Shown here: in pieces, positions 8,854 to 20,637 of the stretch | Position numbering within the stretch: position 1 is the stretch's first letter | Layout of the letters: each line of letters starts with the position of its first letter | Source of the DNA: Streptomyces diastatochromogenes | GTDB lineage: Bacteria > Actinomycetota > Actinomycetes > Streptomycetales > Streptomycetaceae | DNA: 64,000 nt | Reading direction: 5' to 3' | Assembly: GCF_002242805.1 (NCBI RefSeq) | Contig: NZ_MCGQ01000002.1 | Coordinates: forward strand, 1 to 64,000 | Position numbers and translations under genes: made by a program | Notes under the pieces: generated by a model | What the model saw: only the letters and a program-made list of their open reading frames with translations | Databases searched by the model: none | What the model was told of the DNA's origin: nothing

Positions 8854-10404
8854 GTGAGAAACGCGCCCACGATCCTGCATCTCGACATGGATGCCTTCTT
8901 CGCCTCGGTGGAGCAGGCATCCAAGCCGAGCCTGCGCGGGAAGGCCGTCATCGTGGGCGGACTCGGACCGCGCGGGGTGGTGGCCACCGCGTCGTACGAG
9001 GCACGGGTCTTCGGGGTCCACTCCGCGATGCCGATGGCCCAGGCGCGCCGGCTGGCGCCGAACGCCGCGTACCTGGTGCCGCGCTTCGCCCTCTACCGGT
9101 CGGTCAGCGAGCAGGTGATGGCGTTGCTGCGGGCGCTGTCACCGCTGGTGGAGCCCCTGAGCCTGGACGAGGCGTTCGTGGACCTGGAGGCAGCGGGAGC
9201 CGCCTCGGACGAGGCGTCGGCGCGGCTGGCCGGGACGAAGCTGCGCGCGGACATCCGGGCGGTCACGGGGCTGACCGGGTCGGTGGGTCTGGCCGCCTCC
9301 AAGATGCTCGCGAAGATCGCCTCGGAGCAGGCCAAGCCCGACGGACTCGTGCTCATCGAGCCCGGGACCGAGCGGGCGCTGCTGGCCCCCATGTCGGTGC
9401 GGACCCTGCCCGGGGTCGGGCCGGCGACCGGGGACCATCTGCGGCGGGCCGGGATCACCACCGTCGAGGAGCTGGCCGAGGCCGGTGAGGACGAACTCGT
9501 ACGGCTGCTCGGCAAGGCGCACGGGCACGCGCTGCACGCCATGGCGCTGGCGCACGACGACCGGCCCGTGGTGGCCGAGCGGGAGGCCAAGTCGGTGTCG
9601 GTCGAGGACACCTACGACGTGGACATCCATGACCGGCTGCGGGTCGGTCTGGAGGTGCAGCGGCTCGCGGACCGGTGTGTGCGGCGGCTGCGCGGGGCCG
9701 GTCTGTCCGGGCGGACGATCGTGCTGAAGGTGCGGCGGTACGACTTCTCGACGCTGACCCGTTCCGAGACGCTCCGTGGCCCCACCGACGATCCGGCGGT
9801 GATCCGGGAGGCGGCCGCGCGGCTGCTGGAGTCCGTGGACACCACGGGCGGGGTACGGCTGCTGGGCGTGGGCGTCTCGGGGCTCGCCGACTACACCCAG
9901 GAGGACCTGTTCGCTCAGGCGGCGGGTGGCCTGCGGCCCGCTGAGCCGGAGGAGGCGGCGCCGATGGCCGAGGAGGAGCCGGAGCCCGCCGAGCGGCACT
10001 GGCATGCCGGGCATGACGTCCGGCATGCCGAGTACGGGCACGGGTGGGTGCAGGGCAGTGGGCTGGGTCGGGTCACTGTGCGGTTCGAGACGCCGCAGTC
10101 CGAGCCGGGGCGGGTGCGGACGTTTTTCGTCGACGATCCTGCGCTGGAGCCGGCTGAGCCGTTGCCGTTGGTTGAGGGCAGCGACGTTTCCCACCCGTCC
10201 ACCGGACTCGGTCGGGCGAGCAGTGACCGACACGGGGCTCCGCCCCGGCCCCCGGGAGAGGAGCAGCGTCCGCAGGCCACCAGCGCCGCTCCCGGGGAGG
10301 TGGCCGGTCCCCCGGCCGGGGATCAGGTCTCCTCCGACCCCGCCAGTTTGCCGAAGTCGTGGTCCGGGACCGAGGGAGGTGGGGCGGCCGTGTCGAGGCC
10401 GTAG
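8854..10404 (+). CDS. dinB: DNA polymerase IV (Y-family)
   Basis: Translesion polymerase of about 516 residues. Catalytic motifs are LDMDAFFASVE at the N-terminus and LSLDEAFVD in the palm. HhH and little-finger domains follow. QEDLF (349-353) fits the beta-clamp binding consensus. After it is a long Pro/Glu-rich tail of about 160 residues that is not needed for catalysis. GTG 8854 is chosen: the upstream TTG 8824 is the -35 of the damage promoter, no good ribosome site is present, and the predicted transcription start falls on this GTG, so translation is probably leaderless. The 3' end overlaps the opposite PRC-barrel gene by 82 bp. Confidence 0.9.
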   Translation: MRNAPTILHLDMDAFFASVEQASKPSLRGKAVIVGGLGPRGVVATASYEARVFGVHSAMPMAQARRLAPNAAYLVPRFALYRSVSEQVMALLRALSPLVEPLSLDEAFVDLEAAGAASDEASARLAGTKLRADIRAVTGLTGSVGLAASKMLAKIASEQAKPDGLVLIEPGTERALLAPMSVRTLPGVGPATGDHLRRAGITTVEELAEAGEDELVRLLGKAHGHALHAMALAHDDRPVVAEREAKSVSVEDTYDVDIHDRLRVGLEVQRLADRCVRRLRGAGLSGRTIVLKVRRYDFSTLTRSETLRGPTDDPAVIREAAARLLESVDTTGGVRLLGVGVSGLADYTQEDLFAQAAGGLRPAEPEEAAPMAEEEPEPAERHWHAGHDVRHAEYGHGWVQGSGLGRVTVRFETPQSEPGRVRTFFVDDPALEPAEPLPLVEGSDVSHPSTGLGRASSDRHGAPPRPPGEEQRPQATSAAPGEVAGPPAGDQVSSDPASLPKSWSGTEGGGAAVSRP

Positions 10405-10697
10405 TGGTGGTAGAGCTGGAGTTCCTGTTCGGGGGAGAGGTGGCGGCCCACGCCGAAGTCGGGGGCGTCCTTGATGAGGGCGCGGTCGAAGGGGACCCGG
10501 AGGGCGCCTTCCACCAGTTCGCTGGGCTCCAGTGGGACGAAGGCGTCCCGGGAGAACAGGCCGGTGCGTATGGCCGCCCACTCCGGCACGCCCGTGGCGT
10601 CGTCGAGGTACACCTCGTCGATGGTGCCGATCTTGGTGCCATTGCGGTCGAACGCCTTGCGGCCGATCAGGTTGCGCGGATCGATGTCGGTCTGCAC
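10323..10697 (-). CDS. PRC-barrel domain protein
   Basis: About 124 residues. The PRC-barrel reads RNLIGRKAFDRNGTKIGTID and continues to FVPLEPSELVEGALRVPF. Such Streptomyces proteins are small and soluble, of unknown function, often with a C-terminal motif like LSPEQELQLYHHYGL, present here. GTG 10697 is preceded by a purine-rich GGAGGGAGAGGGA. It is convergent with dinB, and the last 82 bp are shared. Confidence 0.82.
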   Translation of the reverse strand: MQTDIDPRNLIGRKAFDRNGTKIGTIDEVYLDDATGVPEWAAIRTGLFSRDAFVPLEPSELVEGALRVPFDRALIKDAPDFGVGRHLSPEQELQLYHHYGLDTAAPPPSVPDHDFGKLAGSEET

Positions 10698-10822
10698 GGT
10701 CCCTCTCCCTCCACTTGGTCGCAACTCATCCGTAAGCACTACAAAAGAGCACATTCAGGGAGGCGGCCACTCGAAAGCTCAGGCGTTGACCTCGCTGGTA
10801 GGCTGACAGCGGCTGCTGACCC

Positions 10823-11019
10823 CGTGCGGGAGAGTCCTCCGACCACCTCGGAGGCGCCGAAGGAGCAAATCCTCCCCGGAATCTCTCAGGCTCACGTACC
10901 GCACGGACGAGGTCACTCTGGAAAGCAGGGCGGGTGTCGACGGCTCCCGCCCTCACCGACGGTGAAAGCCGGGACCTTCGGGTGCCCGGTGAAGCTCTCA
11001 GGTTGAGATGACAGAGGGG
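10823..11019 (+). promoter_or_regulatory. Tandem glycine riboswitch upstream of gcvP
   Basis: Two aptamers follow one another. The first starts gcgggagagtc, has the core CCGAAGGAGCAAA and AATCTCTCAGGC, and ends near TCTGGAAAGC (about 10,929). The second contains CTCACCGACGGTGAAAGCC, CTCTCAGG and ends GATGACAGAGG (about 11,015). These match the glycine riboswitch consensus from memory. Glycine binding should switch gcvP on so excess glycine is cleaved. The in-frame ATG 11008 lies inside the second aptamer and is not the start. Confidence 0.9.
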
Positions 11020-11085
11020 GAGGCCGTCGGGGCAACCATGCCGTGGTGCCCCTCGAAGGTCGCGTCAGACCAGGAGGCCTCCGCA

Positions 11086-13971
<2,886 letters not shown>

Positions 13972-13984
13972 GCGAGCCCCTGGT

Positions 13985-14017
13985 GAGAGCCCCGCCCGTG
14001 TTCCGGGCGGGGCTCTC
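13985..14017 (+). terminator. Bidirectional terminator between gcvP and the Mop gene
   Basis: GAGAGCCCCGCCCG and CGGGCGGGGCTCTC form a perfect 14-bp stem (13985-13998 with 14004-14017) with a 5-base loop. It lies between two convergent genes, so it can serve both. There is no U-tract. Confidence 0.85.
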
Positions 14018-14023
14018 CCGTCT

Positions 14024-14443
14024 TCAGGCCGAGGCCAGCGCCACCTCGGTCGCCTTGATCAGGGCGACCACGTCGGAACCGACGAAGAGGCCGAGGTCTT
14101 CGGTCGCGTCCTTGGTGATCACGGCCGTGAGTTCACCGCCGGGCACCGAGACCTTGACGGAGGCCATGGCTCCGCCGAGGGCGATCTGGACGATCGCGCC
14201 CGGTAGCTGGTTGCGGATCGACAGGCCCTCGATCCGGTTCGTGGCGAGCGAGATCTCCGTCGACTTCACCAGGGCGTGGACACGGGAGTCCGGGGCGAGG
14301 CCGAGCTGCTCGACGGCCTCCACGGTGATGGCCGCCATGAGGTCCTGCCCGCCGTCCAGGCGGAGCTTGACCGTGGCCATGACCTCGCCGGGTTGGACCT
14401 CGGTGACGGTGCCGGGGAGCTGATTGCGGATGCTCAGTGTCAT
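14024..14443 (-). CDS. mop: Di-TOBE molybdate-binding protein (molbindin)
   Basis: About 139 residues made of two TOBE/Mop repeats, each beginning LSIRNQLPG (residues 2 and about 74) and ending with an LVKSTEIS or LIKATEVA strand. Such tandem Mop proteins bind molybdate or tungstate in the cytoplasm for storage or buffering. ATG 14443 is chosen; GTG 14449 is possible. It is the last gene of the minus-strand molybdate block, 28 bases after modC, and probably in that operon. Confidence 0.88.
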   Translation of the reverse strand: MTLSIRNQLPGTVTEVQPGEVMATVKLRLDGGQDLMAAITVEAVEQLGLAPDSRVHALVKSTEISLATNRIEGLSIRNQLPGAIVQIALGGAMASVKVSVPGGELTAVITKDATEDLGLFVGSDVVALIKATEVALASA

Positions 14444-14471
14444 GGGCACCCACGGTAGAGCGCGTGTCCGT

Positions 14472-15557
<1,086 letters not shown>

Positions 15558-15609
15558 GAAGAGGGCGTCCTTCGTCGGCACACACACAGCGTCGTCTTCC
15601 ATCCTCGCG

Positions 15610-16476
15610 TCACCGGCCGGTGCCCGTCAGCCACCGGTCCCGCAGCCCCGCCAGCACCGCGATGGACACGGCCAGCAGGACCAGGCTGAGGGCGATGGCG
15701 GCCTCGGGGTCGTTCTGCAGGGCGAGGTAGACGGCGAGCGGCATGGTCTGGGTGCGGCCGGGGAAGTTGCCCGCGAAGGTGATCGTCGCGCCGAACTCGC
15801 CGAGTGCGCGGGCCCAGGCCAGGACCGCGCCCGCGGCGATGCCGGGCGCGATCAGCGGCAGGGTGACCCGGCGGAACGCCGTGAAGCGGGAGGCGCCGAG
15901 CGTGGTGGCCGCCTCCTCGTAGCGCGGGTCGGCGGCCCGCAGGGTGCCCTCGACACTGATGACCAGGAACGGCATCGCGACGAACGCCTCCGCGATCACG
16001 ACGCCGGTGGTGGTGAAGGGGAGGGTGATCCCGAACCAGGAGTCGAGCCACTTGCCGACGACTCCGTTGCGGCCCAGGGCGAGCAGCAGAGCCACACCGC
16101 CGACCACCGGCGGAAGCACCAGGGGCAGGGTCACCAGGGCGCGGACGAGACCGCGGCCCGGGAACTCCGTACGGGCCAGCAGCCACGCCAGCGGTACCCC
16201 CAGCACCAGGCTCACGGCCGTTGCCGCCGTGGCGGTGACCAGCGACAGCTGGAGCGCCTGCCACACCTCGGCGCTGGTCAGCAGCTGCGGCAGGCTGCGC
16301 CAGGGAGCGCGGACGAGCAGCGCGACCAGCGGAAGCAGCAGGAACGCCAGCGCCACCAGGCCCGGCACCAGCAGCGGCAACGGCACCCCGCGTCGGCCCC
16401 CCGTGCCGACGCGGCGGCGCCGCGGCCCACCCGTGCGGGGGCCGGTCGCGGCGCCGGGCTTGTCGAGCGAGGTCAC
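15610..16476 (-). CDS. modB: Molybdate ABC transporter permease
   Basis: 288 residues with an Arg-rich N-terminus, about six membrane helices and the cytoplasmic EAA loop EEAATTLGASRFTAFRRV that docks on ModC. It starts at GTG 16476, overlapping the modA stop by 4 bp (translational coupling), and ends just before modC. Very high GC third positions and no defects. Confidence 0.92.
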   Translation of the reverse strand: MTSLDKPGAATGPRTGGPRRRRVGTGGRRGVPLPLLVPGLVALAFLLLPLVALLVRAPWRSLPQLLTSAEVWQALQLSLVTATAATAVSLVLGVPLAWLLARTEFPGRGLVRALVTLPLVLPPVVGGVALLLALGRNGVVGKWLDSWFGITLPFTTTGVVIAEAFVAMPFLVISVEGTLRAADPRYEEAATTLGASRFTAFRRVTLPLIAPGIAAGAVLAWARALGEFGATITFAGNFPGRTQTMPLAVYLALQNDPEAAIALSLVLLAVSIAVLAGLRDRWLTGTGR

Positions 16477-17291
16477 GGCTTGAGGAACCCGGCCCCGGTC
16501 AGCACCTTCTGGCCCTCGGCGGACTGCACCAGCGCGATGAACGCCTTGGCCGCCGTGGCGTTGCCGGCGTTCTTCAGCAGGGCGATCGGGTAGTCGTTGA
16601 TGGCCTTGGCGGACTCGGGGAACTCCACGCCCTCCACCTTGTCACCCGCCGCCTTCACATCGGTCTTGTAGACGACGGCCGCGTCGGCCTCCTTCAGCTC
16701 GACCTTCGTCAGGGCGGCCTTGACGTCCTGCTCGTAGGAGACCGGGGTGAGCTTCAGCTTGCTCGCGTCCAGGGCCTTCTGCGCGGCGGCGCCGCACGGC
16801 ACGGTCTTGTCGCACAGGACGACCTTCAGGCCGGACTTGGTGAGGTCCTTCAGGGAGGCCACCTTGTCGGGGTTGCCCGGCAGGGTGGCGATCTCCAGCT
16901 GGTTGCGGACGAAGGTCGCCGGGGTCCCGACCGCGTCCTGCTTGTCCGTCACGATCGCCATGGTCTTGGGGCTGGCGGCGGCGAAGACGTCCGCCGGGGC
17001 GCCGCTGGTGATGCTCGCGGCGAGGGTGTCGCTGCCGCCGAAGTTGAAGCTGACCGTGGTGCCGGGGTGTGCCTTCTCGAACTCCTTGCCCAGGGCCGTG
17101 AAGCTCTCCTTGAGGGAGGCGGCCGCGAACACGGTGACCTTGCCGGACAGCTTCGGGGAGGCGGAGCCGGACTTGTCCGACTTGGTGGTCGACGAGCTGT
17201 CGGAGGAGGAGCAGGCGCTCAGTGCCATCAGGGCAGCGGCTCCCGCGCCGGCCAGCTGCAGCATCCGGGTCCGGCGCACGGAACGGGTCAT
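16473..17291 (-). CDS. modA: Molybdate-binding lipoprotein
   Basis: 272 residues. A lipoprotein signal peptide ends LMALSAC with the lipid Cys at 27. The mature part begins after a Ser-rich linker with KVTVFAAASLKESF, typical of ModA, and later FNFGGSDTLA and GAPADVFAAAS. It captures molybdate outside the membrane for ModBC. ATG 17291 is chosen; GTG 17294 next to it has slightly better spacing to AGGAG. A promoter and an operator-like repeat lie upstream. Confidence 0.93.
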   Translation of the reverse strand: MTRSVRRTRMLQLAGAGAAALMALSACSSSDSSSTTKSDKSGSASPKLSGKVTVFAAASLKESFTALGKEFEKAHPGTTVSFNFGGSDTLAASITSGAPADVFAAASPKTMAIVTDKQDAVGTPATFVRNQLEIATLPGNPDKVASLKDLTKSGLKVVLCDKTVPCGAAAQKALDASKLKLTPVSYEQDVKAALTKVELKEADAAVVYKTDVKAAGDKVEGVEFPESAKAINDYPIALLKNAGNATAAKAFIALVQSAEGQKVLTGAGFLKP

Positions 17292-17363
17292 CACGGATCT
17301 ACTCCTAGGTTCTGTGGAACAACGGTCGCGCCCAGGCACGGCCGAGCCATCGGCCGTGCGGCG

Positions 17364-17430
17364 ATGATACTGCCGCATCTGCCAGGTGTAAGTCTCTTGT
17401 CGCATCGCATGAGCTGCGAAGTTGTGACTT
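17364..17430 (-). promoter_or_regulatory. modABC promoter and operator-like inverted repeat
   Basis: Read on the minus strand, TTACAC (17386-17391) and TATCAT (17364-17369) are 16 bases apart and look like -35 and -10. Directly upstream is an imperfect inverted repeat with arms starting AAGTC and ending CGCA (17390-17404 and 17415-17430). It sits between divergent modA and the molybdopterin oxidoreductase gene, so a molybdate regulator could act on both. Confidence 0.45.
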
Positions 17431-17497
17431 GTAGGTGGCATGTGCGTTTGTACGGTGCTCAGGCAGGGGTACGGTCCTGCGGGAGGTGGTCGCGGTG

Positions 17498-17983
17498 ATG
17501 CTCGCGGAACTCGCCCTGACCGGCGATCTCGTACGACCGGCCCGGCTGACCGTGCCGGACCTGCTCGGCTGGCCGCAGCACCGGGCGGACGTCAGCTTCG
17601 AATGCGCCACCAGCGGCATCCAGCACCACCGGTTCGCCGGTCCGCGCCTGTACGACGTGCTGGCCGACGCGGGGCCCGGCTTCGACCCGGCCCGGCGCAA
17701 GGACCGGCTGCGCTTCCTCATCGCCGTCACCGGCACCGACGGCCACCACGCCCTGCTGTCCTGGGCCGAGATCGACCCCGACTTCGCGGACGCCCCCGTG
17801 CTGCTCGCCGTGACGATCGACGGCACCCCGCTGGACGAGGCCGGCCCTCAGCTGGTGCTGCCGCAGGACCGCTGCGGGGGCCGGCACATCAGCGGGATCA
17901 CGGCGATCCGGGTGGATGGTGGCTACGGCTTCGGCGCTCCAGTGCCAGCCACACCCGGTCGCGCGTCAGCGGCAGCTCCGTGA
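17498..17983 (+). CDS. Small molybdopterin-dependent oxidoreductase
   Basis: 161 residues. It matches the sulfite-oxidase-type molybdopterin-binding fold in short form: RLTVPDLLGWPQHR, the Cys-containing FECATSGIQHHRF (a candidate Mo ligand) and FAGPRLYDVLADAG. The enzyme's substrate is unknown. GGGAGG (17481-17486) precedes GTG 17495/ATG 17498; I chose the ATG. It is divergent from modA, which fits a molybdenum enzyme. The last 15 or so residues run into DNA that on the other strand is a xanthine dehydrogenase remnant, so the C-terminus may have been altered when that DNA was rearranged. Confidence 0.75.
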   Translation: MLAELALTGDLVRPARLTVPDLLGWPQHRADVSFECATSGIQHHRFAGPRLYDVLADAGPGFDPARRKDRLRFLIAVTGTDGHHALLSWAEIDPDFADAPVLLAVTIDGTPLDEAGPQLVLPQDRCGGRHISGITAIRVDGGYGFGAPVPATPGRASAAAP

Positions 17984-18090
17984 ACCGCACGCCGGTCGCG
18001 GCCCGCAGGGCGTTGGCCAGGGCCGGGGCGACCGGGTTGAACGGGCTCTCGCTCATCGACTTGGCGCCCAGCGGCCCGATGGCGTCGGTC
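17898..18090 (-). pseudogene. Remnant of xanthine dehydrogenase molybdenum subunit (C-terminal tail)
   Basis: The minus strand reads LGAKSMSESPFNPVAPALAN and then ATGVRFTELPLTRDRVW, which is the conserved C-terminal end of the large molybdenum subunit of xanthine dehydrogenase. Everything upstream of this subunit is missing. The frame differs from that of the neighbouring FAD-subunit remnant, and the join lies at about 18,080-18,095. Not expressed as a functional protein. Confidence 0.8.
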
Positions 18091-18345
18091 GAACCAGGCG
18101 CCGTACGCCGTCCTGGACGATGAGTAGGCGCTCCCCGTCGAGGGTGGCCGCGAGGGAGATCATCGGCCCCGCGGGCAGGGCGTTGCACGGGTTGCCGCCG
18201 GCCGTGGCCATGTTCCAGATCTTGAACGAGGCGAGGAACCTCCGGCAGCACTGCTCGAACAGGGGCGCCGCGGGGGCGAGCGACGTCCGTGCGTAACGGG
18301 AGAGCTGGGCGATGGTGCAGGTGGCAGCATTCCCCTCCTCTGAGC
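18091..18345 (-). pseudogene. Remnant of xanthine dehydrogenase FAD subunit
   Basis: The minus strand (codons with low coordinate equal to 2 modulo 3) reads ATCTIAQLSRYAR, then FLASFKIWNMATAGG and NALPAGPMISLAATLDG, the conserved middle of the FAD-binding subunit of actinobacterial xanthine dehydrogenase. The N-terminal part is absent and the 3' end joins out of frame to the tail of the molybdenum subunit. The pair shows that a whole xdh operon was reduced by an internal deletion. Confidence 0.8.
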
Positions 18346-18439
18346 TTGCATTTACGATGCTTTATCTCGTACTCACCTGGTGAATGCGAGAGGTCGGGCG
18401 TTCTGTCCAGCGCCCGGCGGCCGTACGAGGAGCCAGCAC

Positions 18440-20083
18440 ATGCACGTCGAACACCTCCTGGGGGACGCCTCCCTCGGACTGCGCCTGCTGTGGGCGGAGG
18501 ACATCCTGCTGAGGCGCGACATCAGCGGTGTGACCGTCACGGATCTGGAGGACCCGGCCCGGTTCGTGCGGCCCGGGGAGGTCGTGCTCAGCGGACTGGT
18601 GTGGTGGTCGCCGGACGGCGGTCAGGGCAAGGCGGACCGGTTCGTTTCGGCGCTGAAGGGCGCGGGGGCCGCGGCGCTGCTCGCGGGGGAGGAGACGCAC
18701 GGGAGCGTGCCGGCCGACCTGGTCGAGGCCTGCGTGCGGTACGGAGTGCCGGTGGCGGGGGTGCCGGCGCACATCATGTTCCGGTCGATCACCGACACCG
18801 TGTACCTGCGGCAGTGGGGGGAGTTGAGCCGCCGGCACGCGCCGCGTCATCCCGCGCTGCCGGAGAGCGCGCGGGTGCGGCTGCGCCGGCTCCTCGCCCA
18901 GGATGCCGGTCCGGACGACGTCCTCGACGCCGCCTTCGCCCACCTCGACCCCATCACCGCCTACGTGTTCACGCCCTCGGGGCGGACGGTCGCGGCCACG
19001 GCAGGGGCGCCGGGCGTGGCGGCGCGGGAGGCGGTCGCGCTCGTGGCCGACGGTACCGGGGTGACGGTGTCCGTCGAGGCCGACGGTGCCTCTCCCTACG
19101 AGCGCTGGCTGCTGTATCTGCCCGACCCCGACAGCGCGCCACCGCGCATGCTGCAGGAGGTCGCCGCAGCCCTGAGCCACTGTCAGGAGGCCGCGAACCG
19201 GAGTCGGTCGGCCGAGCGCGGGGCCGCGGACCGGCTGGGCGCGCTGCTCGCGTCGCCGGGTCCGGAAGCCGGGGCGGTGGAGGCGGCGCTACGGCGGTGT
19301 GGGGTGCCGGAGACCGGGCCGTACCGGGTGGTCGTCGCCGACGCGGGGCCACGGCGGCCGGGGGCTGCCGAGGGGGCGCTGGTGGAGTTGGCGGGGCTTG
19401 CTGTGGCGGAAGGTGCGGGGACGGCGGGGCGAGGTGCGAAGAGGGCAGGGGGTGCCGGGGGTGCCGGGGGTGATGCCGTGCGCGGCGCGCTGAACGCCGG
19501 CGGTCATGCCACGCGCGGGTCGGCGGATACCGTGACGGGAGCCGCGGTGGTGGGGTGGCTGCCGGACGGGTGTGCGTTCGCGGTGCTCTCCGGTGTGTCC
19601 GACGGCGTCCTGGGCGAAGTCTGGTCGCTGGTCGCCGGCTGTGCGCCCGAAGTGGCCCTGCATGGCGGCACCGGGGCGCCCGCGGACGGGCCCGAGGGGC
19701 TGGGCGGGGCGCTGGCGCAGGCGCAGTACGCCCTCACCTCGGCCCGGACCACCGCGCCGGACGCCTCCGTCCTCACCGACGCGACCGCTCTCACCAGCCT
19801 CGACGCCCTGCTCACCGGTGTGCCGGCCGACGTGCGCTCCGCCTACAGCCGAACGGTCCTCGGCCCGCTGCTGGACACCGACCGCACCGCCACCGCCGTA
19901 CTGCTGAGCACGCTGGAGACCTTCCTCGCCTGCGACGGATCCTGGGCGCGTACGGCTCAGGCGCTGCATCTGCACGTCAACACCGTGCACTACCGGATCC
20001 AGCGCATCGAGCACTTCACCGGGCGGGACCTGTCCCGGCTGCGCGACCGGCTCGACCTGTGGGCGGCGCTGCTGTGCCGCTGA
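18440..20083 (+). CDS. pucR: PucR-family transcriptional regulator
   Basis: About 547 residues. The N-terminal PucR-type domain (about 1-130) includes GVPVAGVPAHIMFRSITDTV. A central low-complexity Gly/Ala stretch (about 310-360) follows, then a GGDEF-like region and a C-terminal PucR HTH with WARTAQALHLHVNTVHYRI. PucR proteins regulate purine degradation. The gene is divergent from the broken xdh fragments, so it was probably their regulator and now lacks its neighbouring target. AGGAG (18428-18432) is 7 nt before ATG 18440. Confidence 0.88.
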   Translation: MHVEHLLGDASLGLRLLWAEDILLRRDISGVTVTDLEDPARFVRPGEVVLSGLVWWSPDGGQGKADRFVSALKGAGAAALLAGEETHGSVPADLVEACVRYGVPVAGVPAHIMFRSITDTVYLRQWGELSRRHAPRHPALPESARVRLRRLLAQDAGPDDVLDAAFAHLDPITAYVFTPSGRTVAATAGAPGVAAREAVALVADGTGVTVSVEADGASPYERWLLYLPDPDSAPPRMLQEVAAALSHCQEAANRSRSAERGAADRLGALLASPGPEAGAVEAALRRCGVPETGPYRVVVADAGPRRPGAAEGALVELAGLAVAEGAGTAGRGAKRAGGAGGAGGDAVRGALNAGGHATRGSADTVTGAAVVGWLPDGCAFAVLSGVSDGVLGEVWSLVAGCAPEVALHGGTGAPADGPEGLGGALAQAQYALTSARTTAPDASVLTDATALTSLDALLTGVPADVRSAYSRTVLGPLLDTDRTATAVLLSTLETFLACDGSWARTAQALHLHVNTVHYRIQRIEHFTGRDLSRLRDRLDLWAALLCR

Positions 20084-20117
20084 GGGGGCCCCTTCGGACC
20101 CGGTCCCGGACCCGCTC

Positions 20118-20513
20118 TCAGACGCGGTCGATGTGCACGTTCGTGGACTTCACGCGCGCGGTGGCCTCCATGCCGACCTCCAGGCCCAGTTCCTCCACGG
20201 CCTCCCGGGTCAGCAGGGAGACCAGGCGGTGCGGGCCCGCCTGGATCTCCACCTGGGCGGCGACGTCGCCGAGCTTGATGGCGGTGACGATGCCCGGGAA
20301 GGCGTTGCGGACCGAGGTGTAGGAGGCGTCCTCCTCACCGCCGCCGGCCTTGGCCAGTTCGACCGAGAACGCGGCGAGGTCCTTGCCGTCGATAAGTCGT
20401 CGCCCGGCCTCGTCGCGATGGGTGGCCACCCGGCCGGCGTCGGCCCAGCGGCGGGCGGTGTCGGGGCTCACGCCGAGCAGCCGTGCGGCCTGGCCGATCG
20501 TGTAGGACTGCAT
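20118..20513 (-). CDS. HTH-Mop molybdate-responsive regulator
   Basis: About 131 residues. An N-terminal MerR/excisionase-like HTH (SYTIGQAARLLGVSPDTARRW) is fused to one Mop/TOBE domain (RNAFPGIVTAIKLGD to ARVKSTNVHI). This is the expected design of a small one-component molybdate sensor, an alternative to ModE. GTG 20522 is a possible earlier start. Given the mod operon 3 kb away, it is the best candidate to control modABC, mop or the molybdenum enzymes. A palindrome lies upstream at 20572-20589. Confidence 0.85.
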   Translation of the reverse strand: MQSYTIGQAARLLGVSPDTARRWADAGRVATHRDEAGRRLIDGKDLAAFSVELAKAGGGEEDASYTSVRNAFPGIVTAIKLGDVAAQVEIQAGPHRLVSLLTREAVEELGLEVGMEATARVKSTNVHIDRV

Positions 20514-20571
20514 GCCGGTCACGATAGGGCCATGGCGCGGGAACCGTGGACGTGGGGTTGGCCGTTAGGTA

Positions 20572-20589
20572 TAACGCGATATAGCGTTA
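20572..20589. promoter_or_regulatory. Palindrome between HTH-Mop and DUF1707 genes
   Basis: TAACGC (20572-20577), GATATA, then GCGTTA (20584-20589). The arms are perfect complements. Its position between divergent genes and its A+T-rich centre suggest an operator, either for the HTH-Mop protein itself or for a regulator of PadR type, whose sites in Streptomyces look similar. Confidence 0.5.
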
Positions 20590-20637
20590 GTGCGTGACGG
20601 TGGGCCCCTGTGGGGGCGTCTGAATCGGGGTGAGGGT

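Noticed and set aside
11008..11085. ATG 11008 as gcvP start
   Set aside because: Inside the second riboswitch aptamer; ATG 11086 has AGGAGG.
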